A DNA stretch of 64,000 bases. Origin: Cichorium intybus (Eukaryota; Streptophyta; Magnoliopsida; Asterales; Asteraceae). The stretch lies in assembly GCA_023525715.1 (NCBI GenBank), contig CM042012.1, forward strand, positions 62,520,205-62,584,204, written 5' to 3'. The notes below the pieces were generated by a model. It made no database searches and was not told the origin of the DNA. It saw only the letters and a program-made list of their open reading frames with translations. Of the stretch, positions 41,501 through 54,995 are shown in pieces. How positions within the stretch are numbered: position 1 is the stretch's first letter; each line of letters starts with the position of its first letter. The position numbers and the translations under genes were made by a program.

Positions 41501-43985
41501 TTGAAGAAGGTTGCAGTTATATCCATGTCGATCCAGTGATTCCAAATGACATTATCCTAATGGATCCAGAAATTTGTATTTTCGATGGCATCGGTGAAGT
41601 ACATCGTGTTTTGGGGGATGTTAAAGCATGTGTTCATTGTGGCGCAAAGCGATTCAAATATGAATTTGCTACGTTTTGTTGCATGAGTGGAAAAACAAAG
41701 TTGGCATCGACACATATTCCTCCAGAATTATACTCACTTTTCACATCACCCAATGAAAAAGGAAGAAAATTTAGAAAAAACATACGTGTTTACAATACAA
41801 ATTTTTCTTTCACCTCTATGGGGGTTGACTTAGACGAAGAATTAGCAAGTATGAAAGATGGAGTATATACATTTCAAGCCCATGGAGCAATATATCATAA
41901 AATAGACCAGTTAGTACCAAGGGATGGAAAACCTAGGTACTTACAATTATATTTTTATGATTCTGAAACCGACTTTACACATAGACTTCAATTGGCAAAT
42001 ATTGATAAAGACATCATTCATGAATTGTCGAATGCTCTTGCTACAAATCCATATGTTACAACATTTCGAAGCCTTCGTGAACTAGGACCTCTCGATAACT
42101 ATAGAGTAACTTTGAATGCATCAGTGGAACTTGACCAAAGGGTGTACAATCGTCCGACCACATCTGAGGTCTGTATTTGTTGTTTACATTTCTTAATTAT
42201 AATTCCGTATCTCAAGTTCCATATTATATAGACATCGTGCTAAAATAAATAATTGACAGGTTGCTGGTATTTGGGTAGAAGGTAATGACAATATAAGCAC
42301 ATACGAAAGAAGCATTGTTGTGTATGGGAGGTCTGACTATCCAACACAAATTCAACCTTACGAAGGTTGTTATGATCCTTTATCTTATCCGTTGTTATTT
42401 CCTAATGGGGAGCCTGGTTGGCATGCAAAAATAGCAAGGGCTGCGGTGTCCATCAATGAAGTTGTAGTTGCTGAAGAAGATATCGATGCTCATGTAGAAG
42501 GTACAAAAGTTCCTGACATCCAAAAATGGATTATCTATTTGTAGTGAATGTATATTTATTTGTTAATACATTACCATTATGCAGGGACTAACTCAATAAA
42601 CGATAGGAATAATGTATCGATGCGTGAGTATTACAGTTACAAATTCCAAATTCGTTCAACTGATAATTTGATATTATTGGGTGGAAGATTGCTACAACAA
42701 TTTGTGGTAGATATGTACATAAAGATCGAGACATCACGGTTGCTCTTTTGTCGATTAAACCAAAAAAAAATAAGATCTGACCTTTACCAAGGAATTGTGG
42801 ATTGTGTCAATGCCGGTGAGGTTGAACCAAGTAGAATCGGACAACGAGTTGTCTTACCTGCATCTTTTATCGGAGGACCTCGCGACATGCGACGAAGGTT
42901 CCTAGATGCGATGACGTTAGTCCAAGATGATGGAAAGCCTGATATATTCCTTACCCTAACATGCAATCCAAGTTGGCCTGAAATTGAAAGTGAACTGAAA
43001 TATGGCCAAAGTGCACAAGATCGCCCAGACCTTGTATCAAGAGTTTTTCGTGCAAAACTAGAAGACCTTAAGGAGCAACTTCTTAAAAAGCATTTATTGG
43101 GCGTAGTTCGAGCATATGTTTATGTGGTAGAGTTTCAAAAACGTGGTTTGCCTCATGCACATTTCCTCTTGATAATGACATCAGAACACAAGATGTCGAA
43201 TCCAGACCAGTATGACAAGATGGTGTGCGCTGAAATTCCGGACCCGAAAATGTATCCGAAAATGCATGAAATTGTTGTGAACCACATGATGCATGGTCCT
43301 TGTGGCCACTTACGACCAAAAAGTCCTTGCATGAAGGGTGATCCAGCAGAATGTCGGTGGAGATATCCAAGACAATTTAATCAAGTGACAACACAGGGAA
43401 AGGACTCATATCCATTATATCGAAGGAGAAACAACGGAATACAGGTTGACGTAAGAGGAAATACACTCGATAATAGGTGGGTGGTCCCATACAATCCAAA
43501 GTTGCTAATGATGTTCAATTGTCATATGAATGTAGAGATTTGCTCGAGCATAAAATCTGTGAAATATGCTTTTAAGTATGTTTACAAGGGACATGACAAA
43601 CAAGTTGTCCACATTGATCAAGATGGAGCAGAGCCTATTATTAATGAGATCACGAGATATCAAGATGCACGTTACGTCTCGCCTCCTGAGGCAATATGGC
43701 GTATTTTCAGCTTTGCCCTTTCTCAAATCCATCCTTCTGTCATGGCTTTGCATCTTCATCTCCCAAACCAGCACTTCGTTAGATTCTCGGATAATGATAC
43801 AATGACTGATATTGTTGAGAGGGAGAAAGATAAGAGTTCAATGTTGACTGCTTTTTTCGACATGAATAAAAAAAATAAGACTGCACGACAATATCTATAT
43901 AAAGAATTCCCAAAATACTTTACATGGAATCCAAAGAATCGTTGTTGGAATTTTCGAAGAAAAGGAAAAATGAGAGGCAGATTGG

Positions 43986-44001
43986 TTTCTGCTTTTCTGC
44001 T
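43986..44001 (+). repeat. 8-bp tandem duplication causing the RepHel frameshift
   Basis: TTTCTGCT occurs twice back to back (43986-43993, 43994-44001) between the Rep domain frame and the helicase frame. The reading on either side fits the family if only one copy is counted. Confidence 0.9.
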
Positions 44002-45903
44002 AACCCAGCTGAAGGAGAGCGATACTACTTACGAATACTTTTGTCACATGTTAAGGGGCCAACATGCTTTGAAGATCTTTACAAAGTGAACAACATATTA
44101 CACCCGACATTTCGTAAAGCTGCCACTGAGAGAGGATTAATAGAGACCGATGATATTCTATCTCAATGTTTTACCGAAGCCTCATTATTTCAGTTTCCTG
44201 GGGCTCTTAGAAGGCTATTTGCAACTATTTTGATTTATTGCGAGCCTGGTGATGTTCGAAAGTTATGGGATGACCACTATGCTTCACTTTCCGAAGATTA
44301 TAGGCAACGATGTGAGAGTGTTGAACGTGTTCAAAGTATGGTTCTTTTGGATATTGCTTTGTTTTTGAAATCTATGGGTAAGGATCTTGGTGACTTTGAT
44401 CTTCCTATAGTAAATACAACCATCAATTTAGAATCAAAAGGACATCGTGAGGTCCAAGAGGAGTATTCCGTGGTTGTTGAAGATGAACACCTTCGTGCTA
44501 AAGATTCCCTCAATATAGACCAGAAAACTGCATATGATGAGATCATGAGACACGTAGATTATAATCTGCCAGGTGTGTTCTTTATAGATGGTCCTGGTGG
44601 AACTGGAAAAACCTTTTTGTACAAAGCATTACTTGCTGAAGTTCGTTCACGTGGTCTTATTGCACTTGCGACTGCTACATCAGGTGCTGCGGCTAATAAT
44701 ATGCCCGGAGGGAGAACATCTCACTCAAGATTTAAGATTCCCATAAATCTTGATAATAACTCAATATGCAATATCAAACAACAGAGTGGGGCTGCTAAAC
44801 TACTTTGTTTGGCAAAAATAATCATATGGGATGAATCAACGATGGCTCATAGGCAAGCAGTAGAGGCGGTGGATAGAACGATGCAAGACATTACAAATGT
44901 GAGCCTCCCATTTGGTGGAAAGATAATGATATTGGGGGGTGATTTTAGACAGGTGTTGCCAGTCGTCAGACGTGGAACTCGAGCACAAATTGTCAACTCC
45001 AGCTTGCGGATGTCGCCTCTTTGGCCTTTGATTATAAAGATGCGATTAACTATAAATATGAGGGCATTGGCTGATCCATGGTTTTCAGATTTTTTAATAC
45101 GAGTTGGGGATGGAGATGAAGAAGCTATTGATGGAAGTTTTATTCGAATACCTGATGAGATGTCCATTCGTTACACTAATCAAGCTAAATCTAAAGACGA
45201 ATTGATTAATGCAGTATTTCCTTCTTTGGAAATTAATGGAGATTCTTCAGATTATATTATTTCTCGGGCGATATTATCAACTAAAAATGAACATGTCGAT
45301 GAAATAAATGATCTGTTGATAGATAGGTTCCATGGAGAGGAAAAGGTGTACTACAGTTTTGACGAAGCAGAAGATGATAAGAACAACTTCTATCCGATGG
45401 AATTCTTAAACACTCTAAATGTTAGTGGTTTGCCCCCTCACTACCTTCGACTCAAAATTGGATGCCCAATAATACTGTTACGAAATATTGATCCTTCAAA
45501 TGGATTATGTAATGGCACAAGATTGATATGCAAAGGTTTTCAATTGAACGTCATCGATGCAGAAATAGCAGTTGGTATTCATGCTGGAAAAAGAGTGTTT
45601 TTGCCAAGAATACCTCTTTGTCCATCAGCAGATGACATGTTTCCATTCAAATTGAAAAGAAAACAGTTTCCAATCCGGCTTAGCTTTGCCATGACAATCA
45701 ATAAAGCTCAAGGCCAGACAATTCCAAATGTGGGTGTTTTTCTACCGGAATCAGTATTCTCGCATGGAAAACTTTACGTAGCACTTTCTAGAGGAATATC
45801 ACGTGACAATACAAAAGTATTAGTGAAGCCTATCAAAGAGTTTGAGACGCCTGGAGTTTACACATCGAACGTGGTATATCGAGAAGTTTTACATGATATG
45901 TAA

Positions 45904-46269
45904 AATACATTTGTAATGATATTGACGATACATTATGTGTTTTTTGGAATTATATACTTTTGTTGCATGATGAAAAAGTTGTCTTATTTGTTAATTAACT
46001 AATAAAAAAGTTGTCAAACGAGGATGCTAACAAGAATACATTTATCTTACCCCAAAACAAACTTATATTTGAATTAAAAATATTCATCACAGAAAACCAC
46101 ACACAGAAGCGAAACCTTACATACTATTCAACGACGCCCCTCCCCAACCACACTCTCGTGTATTTATCGTCCCCTGTATCGTTGAAAAAGTAATCAATCG
46201 CCCGAATTCCTTTTAATCACTCTCATATTCGGCAACTCCCCCTCTCATCTGCAACCTAGCACCTAAAAA
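45904..46269 (+). other. 3' region of the Helitron
   Basis: Non-coding, moderately AT-rich sequence after the RepHel stop, leading to the 3' terminus. A poly(A) signal is not obvious. No gene seen. Confidence 0.5.
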
Positions 46270-47331
<1,062 letters not shown>

Positions 47332-47336
47332 AATTT

Positions 47337-47351
47337 TGGCGCCATTGTCGG
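47337..47351 (+). promoter_or_regulatory. Primer-binding site of the Athila-type element
   Basis: TGGCGCCATTGTCGG, five bases after the LTR, the type typical for plant Athila/Tat gypsy elements, with the usual preceding TTT. Confidence 0.85.
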
Positions 47352-47473
47352 GGAGTTGTGAGCTTAGGATAAGACGATCTGTAGGGAGTTGTTTTATGAA
47401 TTTTGATTAGTTTTGATAATTGAGTTTAGTTAGTAATTTCATTTTGGTCTTGGCGGTCGTTTTGCATTAGTGC

Positions 47474-49240
47474 ATGCGTACCCGTCGGGGTGGGCATACA
47501 TCACCCTTGCTTTTTGACTCTGAAATTGAGCGAACCACACGCAATAACCGTGTGCGTAGGCGTTTTGTTAATATGAGTCCTAGTAGTGTCACAATAGAAG
47601 ATGTTACCAATGAGCCCTTGGGCGAGGTATCGGGGGGAGCACCAATTAATACCCAATTTCTTAATTTCATGTGGGAAGCACAAGTGCTAGTGGTGGTGCG
47701 GTTTCAGCCCCCGTACCAGTACCATCATGCATTCAGCCTGTATTCCAACCTTTAAGCCAACCTATCACCAACCCATTAGAAAATCTCGTGTCTGCTGCGA
47801 TGGCCTGGGGAGCGCTGACCAGAGATGGCAACCCACTACCGCGACAGCAGATACCGATTTCACAATCACAACCATTACCATCACACTACCAGCAACCCAT
47901 TTTTAAACCTCAACCCTTTATTCAACCTATACCACCGCAAACCCAAACCCAACCACCACCAATACAACCTCAGCAGCCACAATACCAGTACCAAGAGGCA
48001 GACCCAGGATATGATGAGGAAGATGAGGGATAGATGCCTTATCATCCAGTCCAGCCACAGCAACAATGAAACCGAGGTCGGGGACCCCGAGGAGATTTCA
48101 ACAACCACATCAACAACAAGGGTAGCAGTACTACAACAATGAGCATCGTAACTGTAACTTTGTTCCACCTCTATATTTTGCTCAACCGAGAGGGCAATCA
48201 GTTGCATCACACTTCCAACCCAGGGAGTATGATGATGCTTAGCTCATATATTTCCGTGAGAATGTTGAAAATCAAGTAGAAATTAGGCCCCAATTATTAG
48301 GAGTGTTAACACAGTTTAGAGGATATAAGACTGATGATCCATATAGTCATTTATATGAATTTTTAGCAATAGCGAACGCCAACACTCCTAGAAACATCAA
48401 TATGAATACTTTTAAGTTAAGGTTGTTTCCCTTTACTTTAAAGGACAAAGCCAAATATTGGTTTACTTCACTCCAACCTAATAGTATTACTACTTGGGAG
48501 CAACTGAAAGCCAAGTTTCTGCAAGAATTTTATCCGGCTAGCAAGACCACGGAGATCAGGCGAGCCATTCAGGACATCCAGCAGAACAGGGAGAGGCATT
48601 TCATGATGCATTTGAACAATTAAAAGAATTGATGCGCTCGTGGCCACATCATGACATTCCGCGGTGGCAACTGAGGAAGTTATTTTTCGATGGGATGGAT
48701 GAGACGAATCAAGTGATGATCAACGCCTCATCCAGTGGAACTTTTATGTGGCAAGAACCAGAAGATGTATGGAAATTTCTAGAGCAGCTTAGTTTAGGTT
48801 CAAAGGTCAGTGGATCTATGAAGGACAACATTGTGTATGTGGCAAGCATGGAGGCTGAAAATAAATGGAAGAAGGAGATTCAGAGTGAATTAAGTGTTGT
48901 CACCAATAAGTTTAACCAGATGCTCGCAAGATTTCAGAAAGAAAAAGGAGCTTATGTATTACATGGTCAGGTCATTTGTAATACATGTGGTGAAGTAGGT
49001 CACAACCACAGCGAGTGCCCGATGACACACGAGGAGATCAGTCAAGTTCATGGATATGGTCAGTTCGATAACACGCCGTGACCATTCAGGAACAATCAGC
49101 AGAGAGATGCAAGGCAACCACAAGTGAGGCAACAGAATGTGCAACCAGTGCCATAGGGTGGAAATACAAACATTGGCACAAAGGAAATTTACGAAATTTT
49201 GCTCAAACTCAAGGAAGCTGAAGACGCAAATACTCAAGCA
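47474..49240 (+). pseudogene. Athila/Tat-type gag remnant
   Basis: Starts at ATG 47474 (MRTRRGGHTSPLLFDSEIER, a typical Athila Gag start). It has a Pro/Gln-rich stretch (47750-48000), the capsid block KLRLFPFTLKDKAKYWFTSL (48412-48470) and FLQEFYPASKT, and a zinc knuckle with the CX2CX4HX4C spacing (48977-49018, CNTCGEVGHNHSEC). It is broken by frame changes near 47660, 48033 and 48624 and by stops after the knuckle. Confidence 0.88.
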
Positions 49241-50160
49241 ATCTTAAGACTGGGGAATCAGCAAAGAAAGTGTTACCTCAGAAGGCGCAGGTAAATGAAG
49301 TCATTATGCTTAGAAGTGGAAAGAAAGTAGATATTAAGGTTACAGCTCCAATTGTTGAAGAAGATAGTGATGTGGAGATCGTGTTCGATGAAAAGGAGGA
49401 ATTGGAAAAGCAAGAAAAGAAAGAAAAAAACAAGAGAAGTAAAAGGAACCTGCAAGCAAATGGGAGAAAGGGGAGACTAGTGGAACAACTCATTTCCTGC
49501 GGCTTTGGAAAAGCCAGAGAAGAGACCATATGGAAATAAAGGACCGCAAGCAGAGGAGATGTGGGAGCTATTAAGTCAAATTAAGGTCAATATTCCACTA
49601 GTCAAGCTCATCAAAGTAGTTCCTGCTTACGCGAAATTTTTGAAGGAAATGTGCATTCATAAGAAGCATATCTTATCGCACCTTCCCAAGAAGATTGAAT
49701 TGACTGAGTATGTCAGTTCAACAATTATGGACACATTACCTTCGAAAATGAAGGACCCAGGAGCTCCTCTCATTTCTGTTGACTTGGGGGATGTGCACAT
49801 TAAGAAGGCTTTGTTAGATTTAGGTGCAAGCGTGAACATTTTGCCGGGACAGCTTTTCGACAAGCACGAGTTTGGTACATTAAGACCCACGGATGTCATT
49901 CTGCAACTTGCTGATAAGTCTACGAAAATTCTGAGGGGAGTGCTTTTAGATGTTATTATCAAAGTTGGAAACTTCTATTACCCAGCCGATTTCCTGGTCT
50001 TGGACACTCGTTAGGCGGCCAACGGGGAGTAACCTACAATCATCCTTGGGCGACCGTTTTTAGCCACAGCAAATGCAAATATTGACTGTCGCACGGGAGA
50101 AATGGGAATCTCCTTTGGGTACCAACAAACCAAGATCAACATCTTTAATGCAAAGGGGAG
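49241..50160 (+). pseudogene. Athila/Tat-type protease region
   Basis: A lysine/glutamate-rich linker (49300-49480) leads into the aspartic protease: LISVDLGDVHIKKALLDLGA, then SVNILP. The active-site triad is DLGA, the variant usual for this lineage. It continues YPADFLVLDTR, then, past a stop at 50012-50014, the ILGRPFLATANANIDCRTGE block (50039-50100) to FNAK, where the solo LTR is inserted. Confidence 0.85.
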
Positions 50161-51871
50161 TGATATTGCCTCATTTATACATATATTTCGGGCAATATCG
50201 AGTGCCTAAACACGTGTTTATGGTATGATATTAAGATAAAAGGTACTTATACGTTTAAATTACCAAAACACAGGAAAAATGGCTTTGCGGGTAAAGAAGG
50301 AGCTGAATACGAGCCTAAAAATGAACAAAATAAGTAAACTGACCTTGCGGAAAGAAAAGAGCTAAATACAGAGACTTATGTGCGAGAAACAATGAAAGAA
50401 GCCCAACAGGAGTCAGATCGCGACCCTATCTCAACCATGATCAGGGCCCGATCTAATGACAAACGCATGACCAATTGCTGACAAAAAGATCGTGAAAATG
50501 ACTTCAGATCGCGACCCTACGCAGATCGCGACGCGATCACCATGCGGATCGCGACCCGACCCACCAACTACAGTCCACTGATGTCGGGAAAGTGGCCAAC
50601 TGAGAAACGCACTTCACTTCAGATCGCGACGCGATGCATATGGATCGCGACGCGATCATGTCTGGACAGCAGTATAAATAGAGGCCTTTTCTTGTTGTTT
50701 GAGACACACCTTCCACACCACACCCATTACCATACACAACACCAAATTCGGCAGTTTGCCTACTACAACTTCCAGAAGGCTTGGAGGAGACAGTACGGTG
50801 CGTATGGAATCGAGAGCTTGAAGAATGTTCGGCCGTGACTTCATTCGGTTTGCATTATATATGTTTAGCATTCTACTATGATTTCCTAGGCCGTATTCTT
50901 CAGATCATGTTATATTTGTTATCTGCATTATTCATTACTTAGATTTGAATACTATCTAGTTATGATTTGATTGTTATTTATCGGATATTGAACGTTTTAT
51001 ATTTTATCTTGCATAATTCATTTGACTATCATATATGTTAAGGAACCTTCCTTTTGGACTTATTGCTGAGTTATTTTAGTCTAGAGGACCAATCTGACTA
51101 TATGACTTTTATCATAACTGTGCTATGACCATTAGACAGATATGACTAGTGATGGACCAAATCCTAGGGTTAAGTCACGAAGGTAGAAACTTATATGTGT
51201 ATGGCAAGTTTGTACTAGAGGACCAATCTGTACAAACCATTTTGATTTTCATGACCATTGAGATCAAAAACTCGAATGAATCTTGTATGATACGAACCAA
51301 TACATGATTATTTGGAATATGTAATTGCATGACCATTGCCATTAATGACCTTATAATCATAGGATTAGGTAGTTGGACCGAAACATCTAATCACTCTAGA
51401 AATCGATATTTAACTTTCAATATCTATTGCACTAATAGCATATCAAACATAACTAGATGGTTGAATCGAATCTAAGTATAAATGTTTACTTTTATGTTTT
51501 GTAATTTATATTTCTATTTCCCGCTTTTAATAAACTTTTGCGTTGTCTCTTGACACGATTCAATGCATTCTCTAAAACCCCCCCTTTTTAATTACTGTTT
51601 GCTTGAATAATTGTTAATTAATAATTGATTTTCTTAACTTAAAAATATCCGTTTTCCCTTGGGTTCGACAACCCGGATTTACCATTACTATACTACAACC
51701 GATTAGGTACACTTGCCTAATTGTGTTGTTCTATTCATACATGGTATTTCCCTGTTCAGAAATGTAAAACTAAAGTGAAAACCAATTGCTAATATCATAT
51801 ATACGCTCGTAACACACCAAGTTTTTGGTGCCGTTTCTGGGTATTTTATATGTATGTTTGAAAACACATCA
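50161..51871 (+). mobile_element. Solo-LTR-like insertion in pol (TSD GGGAG)
   Basis: Starts TGATATTGCC and ends AACACATCA, 1711 bp, flanked by GGGAG on both sides (50156-50160, 51872-51876). The pol reading continues across the join (FNAKG, then the ...VDIIDELV region), which supports these boundaries. The first 40 bp fold on themselves (GATATTGCC/GGCAATATC). It has repeated GATCGCGACGCGATC motifs (50479-50660) and a TATAAATA box (50673-50680). A primer-site-like TTTTTGGTGCCGTTTCTGGG (51825-51844) lies inside the right end, so it may be an LTR plus a stub of internal DNA. No coding content. Confidence 0.8.
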
Positions 51872-53890
51872 GGGAGCATGATAGAATAAGAAGAATGTTA
51901 TTAGGTTGATATTATAGATGAATTAGTTCAACAATATACGCCTGAAGTATTGCAACAAAAAGTGGTAGAATTCCCCGAAGAGGAAGAAAGTGCTAATAAG
52001 GAAGATAATCAGGAAGAAGGTAAGGGGAAGGAATCAAAATCTGAAGAGTGCTAGCACGTCGAAAAGCTGCCAACGGAAATTCCTAAAACATTGAAGCCAT
52101 CATTGCAGGAGCCACCGACTTTGGAGCTGAAACCATTACCAACCCATCTTAAGTACGCATTTTTGGGAGAAAAGGAGACTTTGCCAGTGATTCTGTCAGC
52201 TGATTTGACATCAGAGCAAGAGAAGGCATTGCTTGAGGTTTTGTCTAAGCACAAGGAGGCTATTGGTTAGACAATTGCAGATTTGAAAGGGATCAGCCCC
52301 ACTACATGCATGTATTGTATCATCACTGAAGAAGGAGCCAAACCCGCAAGAGACACGCAGCGTAGGCTGAACCCGAATCTGAAGGAAGTTGTCAAAAAGG
52401 AAGTGTTAAAATGGTTGGACGCTGGAATCATATATCCAATCTCCGATAGTGAATGGGTGGGTCCGACACAAATTGTGCCGAAGAAATCGGGAATCACTGT
52501 GGTGGACACCAAGGATGGTGACAAAGTGTCCACAAGATCCGTAACTGGGTGGAGAGTGTGTATTGACTACAGGAAGCTTAATGCTGCAACTTTTAAGGAC
52601 CATTTTCCATTGCCATTCATCGACAAAATAGTGAAAAATTAGCTAGGCAGAAAAACTACTGTTTCTTAGATGGTTATTCAGGTTACAATCAGATTGATAT
52701 TCACCTGGAGGATCAAGCAAAAACGATGTTCAAATGTCCCTATGGCACTTTCGCGTTCCGGAGGATGCCATTTGGTCTGTGTAATGCTCCAGCAACATTC
52801 CAAAGGTGTATGATGGCGATTTTCTCGGATATGATTGGCGATGCGTTGGAGATTTTTATGGACGATTTCTCCATTTTTGGTTCATCATTCGATGCGTGTT
52901 TGAATAAGCTTGAAAAGGTCTTGGAAAGATGTGCAAATTCAAACTTGGTGCTCAGTTGGGAGAAAAGCCATTCCATGGTCAGAGAAGGGATTGTCTTAGG
53001 ACATGTAGTTTCAGAAAGGGGATTCGAAGTGGATCGAGCGAAGGTTAAGGTAATTTCTTCACTGCTGCCTCCAACATCAGTGAAAGGGGTGAGATTATTC
53101 TTAGGACATGCAGGATTTTACAGAAGGTTCATCAAAGACTTTAGCACCATTTCCAAACCTCTTTGCGGTCTTTTATTAAAGGACGCACCATTTATTTTCG
53201 ATGAAGAGTGTGTCAAAGCATTCAACATCTTGAAAAATAAACTGGTCGAAGCTCCCATCCTGAAATCTCCTGATTGGACCCAGCCCTTTGAAGTTATGTG
53301 TGATGCAAGAGATTATGCCGCTGGTGCGGTGTTAGGCCAAAGAATCGACAAAAAGCCAGTAGTTATCTGTTACGCTAGCAAAACCTTCTCCGAAGCCCAG
53401 TTGAATTACACTACAACAGAAAAGGAGTTGCTTGCTGTAGTTTTCGCTCTGGACAAGTTTAGATCTTACATATGGGGATCGAAGGTGGTGGTCTACACTA
53501 TGACCACAGTGCTGTTCGCCATTTGCTCGCAAAGAAGGAATCGACGCCAAGGCTGATAAGATGGATACTGTTACTCCAAGAATTCGTTGTCAAGATAAAA
53601 GACAAGAAAGGAACGAAGAATGTGGTAGCTGATCACCTCTCAAGATTGCCGGTAGAAGGATTGGAAGCAGGCATAAAAGACACATTTCCTGACGAGCAGC
53701 TGTTGGAACTTACTGGTGCACCATGGTATGCGAACTACGTCAATTTTCTGGCTACGGGAGCAATGTCGGCACACTGGACGAAGCAGAGGCAGAAGCAGTT
53801 TCGTACATATGCCAAAAGATTTATCTGGGACGATCCCGACCTTTTTAAGGTTGGGGAAGATCAAATCATTCACCACGACAATCCGTAGCA
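51872..53890 (+). pseudogene. Athila/Tat-type RT and RNaseH remnant
   Basis: After an acidic linker (to ~52060): the pre-RT segment PLPTHLKYAFLGEKETLPVI, then RT with DAGIIYPISDSEWVGPTQIV and VCIDYRKLNAATFKDHFPLP. A frameshift and stop near 52640 follow, then FRRMPFGLCNAPATFQ and catalytic FMDDFSIFG (~52857-52885). RNaseH has VMCDARDYAAGAVLGQ (Arg where Ser is usual), then a frameshift near 53490, and KGTKNVVADHLSRLP (~53601-53650). It ends at a stop at 53888 shortly after the RNaseH connection; the integrase domain is absent. Confidence 0.88.
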
Positions 53891-54871
53891 CATTTTTTTT
53901 GTATTGTCTTTTGTGTTAATTTTTTTCCTTTTTGCACTTTAATGTGTTTGTGAGTGTTTGCATAGAATACCAAATGTGAATCGACTAAGGAGTTGTTTGA
54001 AGCAAGTGTGGGGTCATTGTACCCCTAAACTTGTCATTTCACCGGCGTGTTTACTGTTACGCACAACTCCTAAAAATCTGAATCGTGAGAAGTTCGTGTT
54101 TTTGTATCCTGTGACAATCAAGTCCCAACAAGCAGTCAACCGTCTAAAAGGGGTAACTCTTTCTCCCTTATTCTGAAATAATTTTATGTACAATGGGGAC
54201 GTTGTATGGTTTTAAGTGTGGGGTGTGGACGGTTGAAAGAGTGGTTTTGAAATTTTTGAGGGAAATGATCAATTTTCAAAAAAACTTTTTAGCAATTTTT
54301 CAAAATTTTTAATAGATTGTAATTTTGAAACGAATAGTTTTGAATGTTAGAATTGGTATTTTTCAAGAAATACTATTTAGTTGTTATCATGCTATCAGTT
54401 TAGTCAAATAAGTTGAGTTTTAGGAGTTAGAAGATTGTAATATTTTAGGATTGGAATTTAGGAAGGGATTGTCAATCAGTGGCCTTTGTTGTTCGAGCCG
54501 GTAGGTCTAAAATGGGTGGCCCGAAGAGGCACTTATGCACCTTACCACCTAAGATCGTCTGGTCTGGGATGACATTTCTGAAAGCTCGTTACACGGACAA
54601 CATCGAATGTCATGGATAGTTCTTTAGCGGCCTTTAGAATCTGAATGAGTACGTACACTTCTTTTGTGGACAGAAAATTTGTAATCAAGGGTTCTTTAGA
54701 AAGTCGTGAATTCCAAAGGATATTCTGGTTATGTTTGCAAAAACTATGTCAATCTAGCTCTGGGAACAGTAAGCTTTGAAATTGAACACGTTCAAAAATG
54801 TTTGAGTCTTAGTTAAAATCTGTTAAAAACTCTCTTGCTTGAGGACAAGCAAGGCACAAGTGTGGGGTGTT
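53891..54871 (+). other. 3' non-coding region and polypurine tract of the Athila-type element
   Basis: T-rich non-coding sequence, with GTGTGGGGTC-type phrases (~54008, ~54217) shared with the remnant at 19600-19870. It ends in GAGGACAAGC...AAGTGTGGGGTGT, the usual purine-rich tract before the 3' LTR. Integrase sequence that should precede it is missing. Confidence 0.75.
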
Positions 54872-54934
54872 TGACAACGCCTAGTAATATCAAGTATTTT
54901 ACTCGTTGTTACGCCCTATTCTTCGTGAATTTAT

Positions 54935-54992
<58 letters not shown>

Positions 54993-54995
<3 letters not shown>

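Larger units (their letters stand above)
40308..45903 (+). pseudogene. Helitron Rep-helicase (RepHel), near-intact with one frameshift
   Basis: Proposed exons: 40308-40914, 41009-41158, 41254-41403, 41501-42168, 42260-42500 and 42585-45903, all GT-AG. About 1700 codons, within the usual plant RepHel range. The N-terminal exons are basic and repetitive. Exon 4 holds the Helitron-specific cysteine region (VHCGAKRFKYE). Exon 6 has the Rep domain: FLTLTCNPSWPEI, HUH motif HAH at 43154-43162, and paired tyrosines four residues apart at 43565 and 43577 (YAFKYVYKG), which nick and join DNA. The Pif1-type helicase follows: Walker A GPGGTGKT (44590-44613), WDEST, GGDFRQVLPVV, TINMRAL and AMTINKAQGQT, ending at 45903. 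The only lesion I see is an 8-bp tandem duplication at 43986-44001, which throws Rep and helicase into different frames. Confidence 0.92.
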
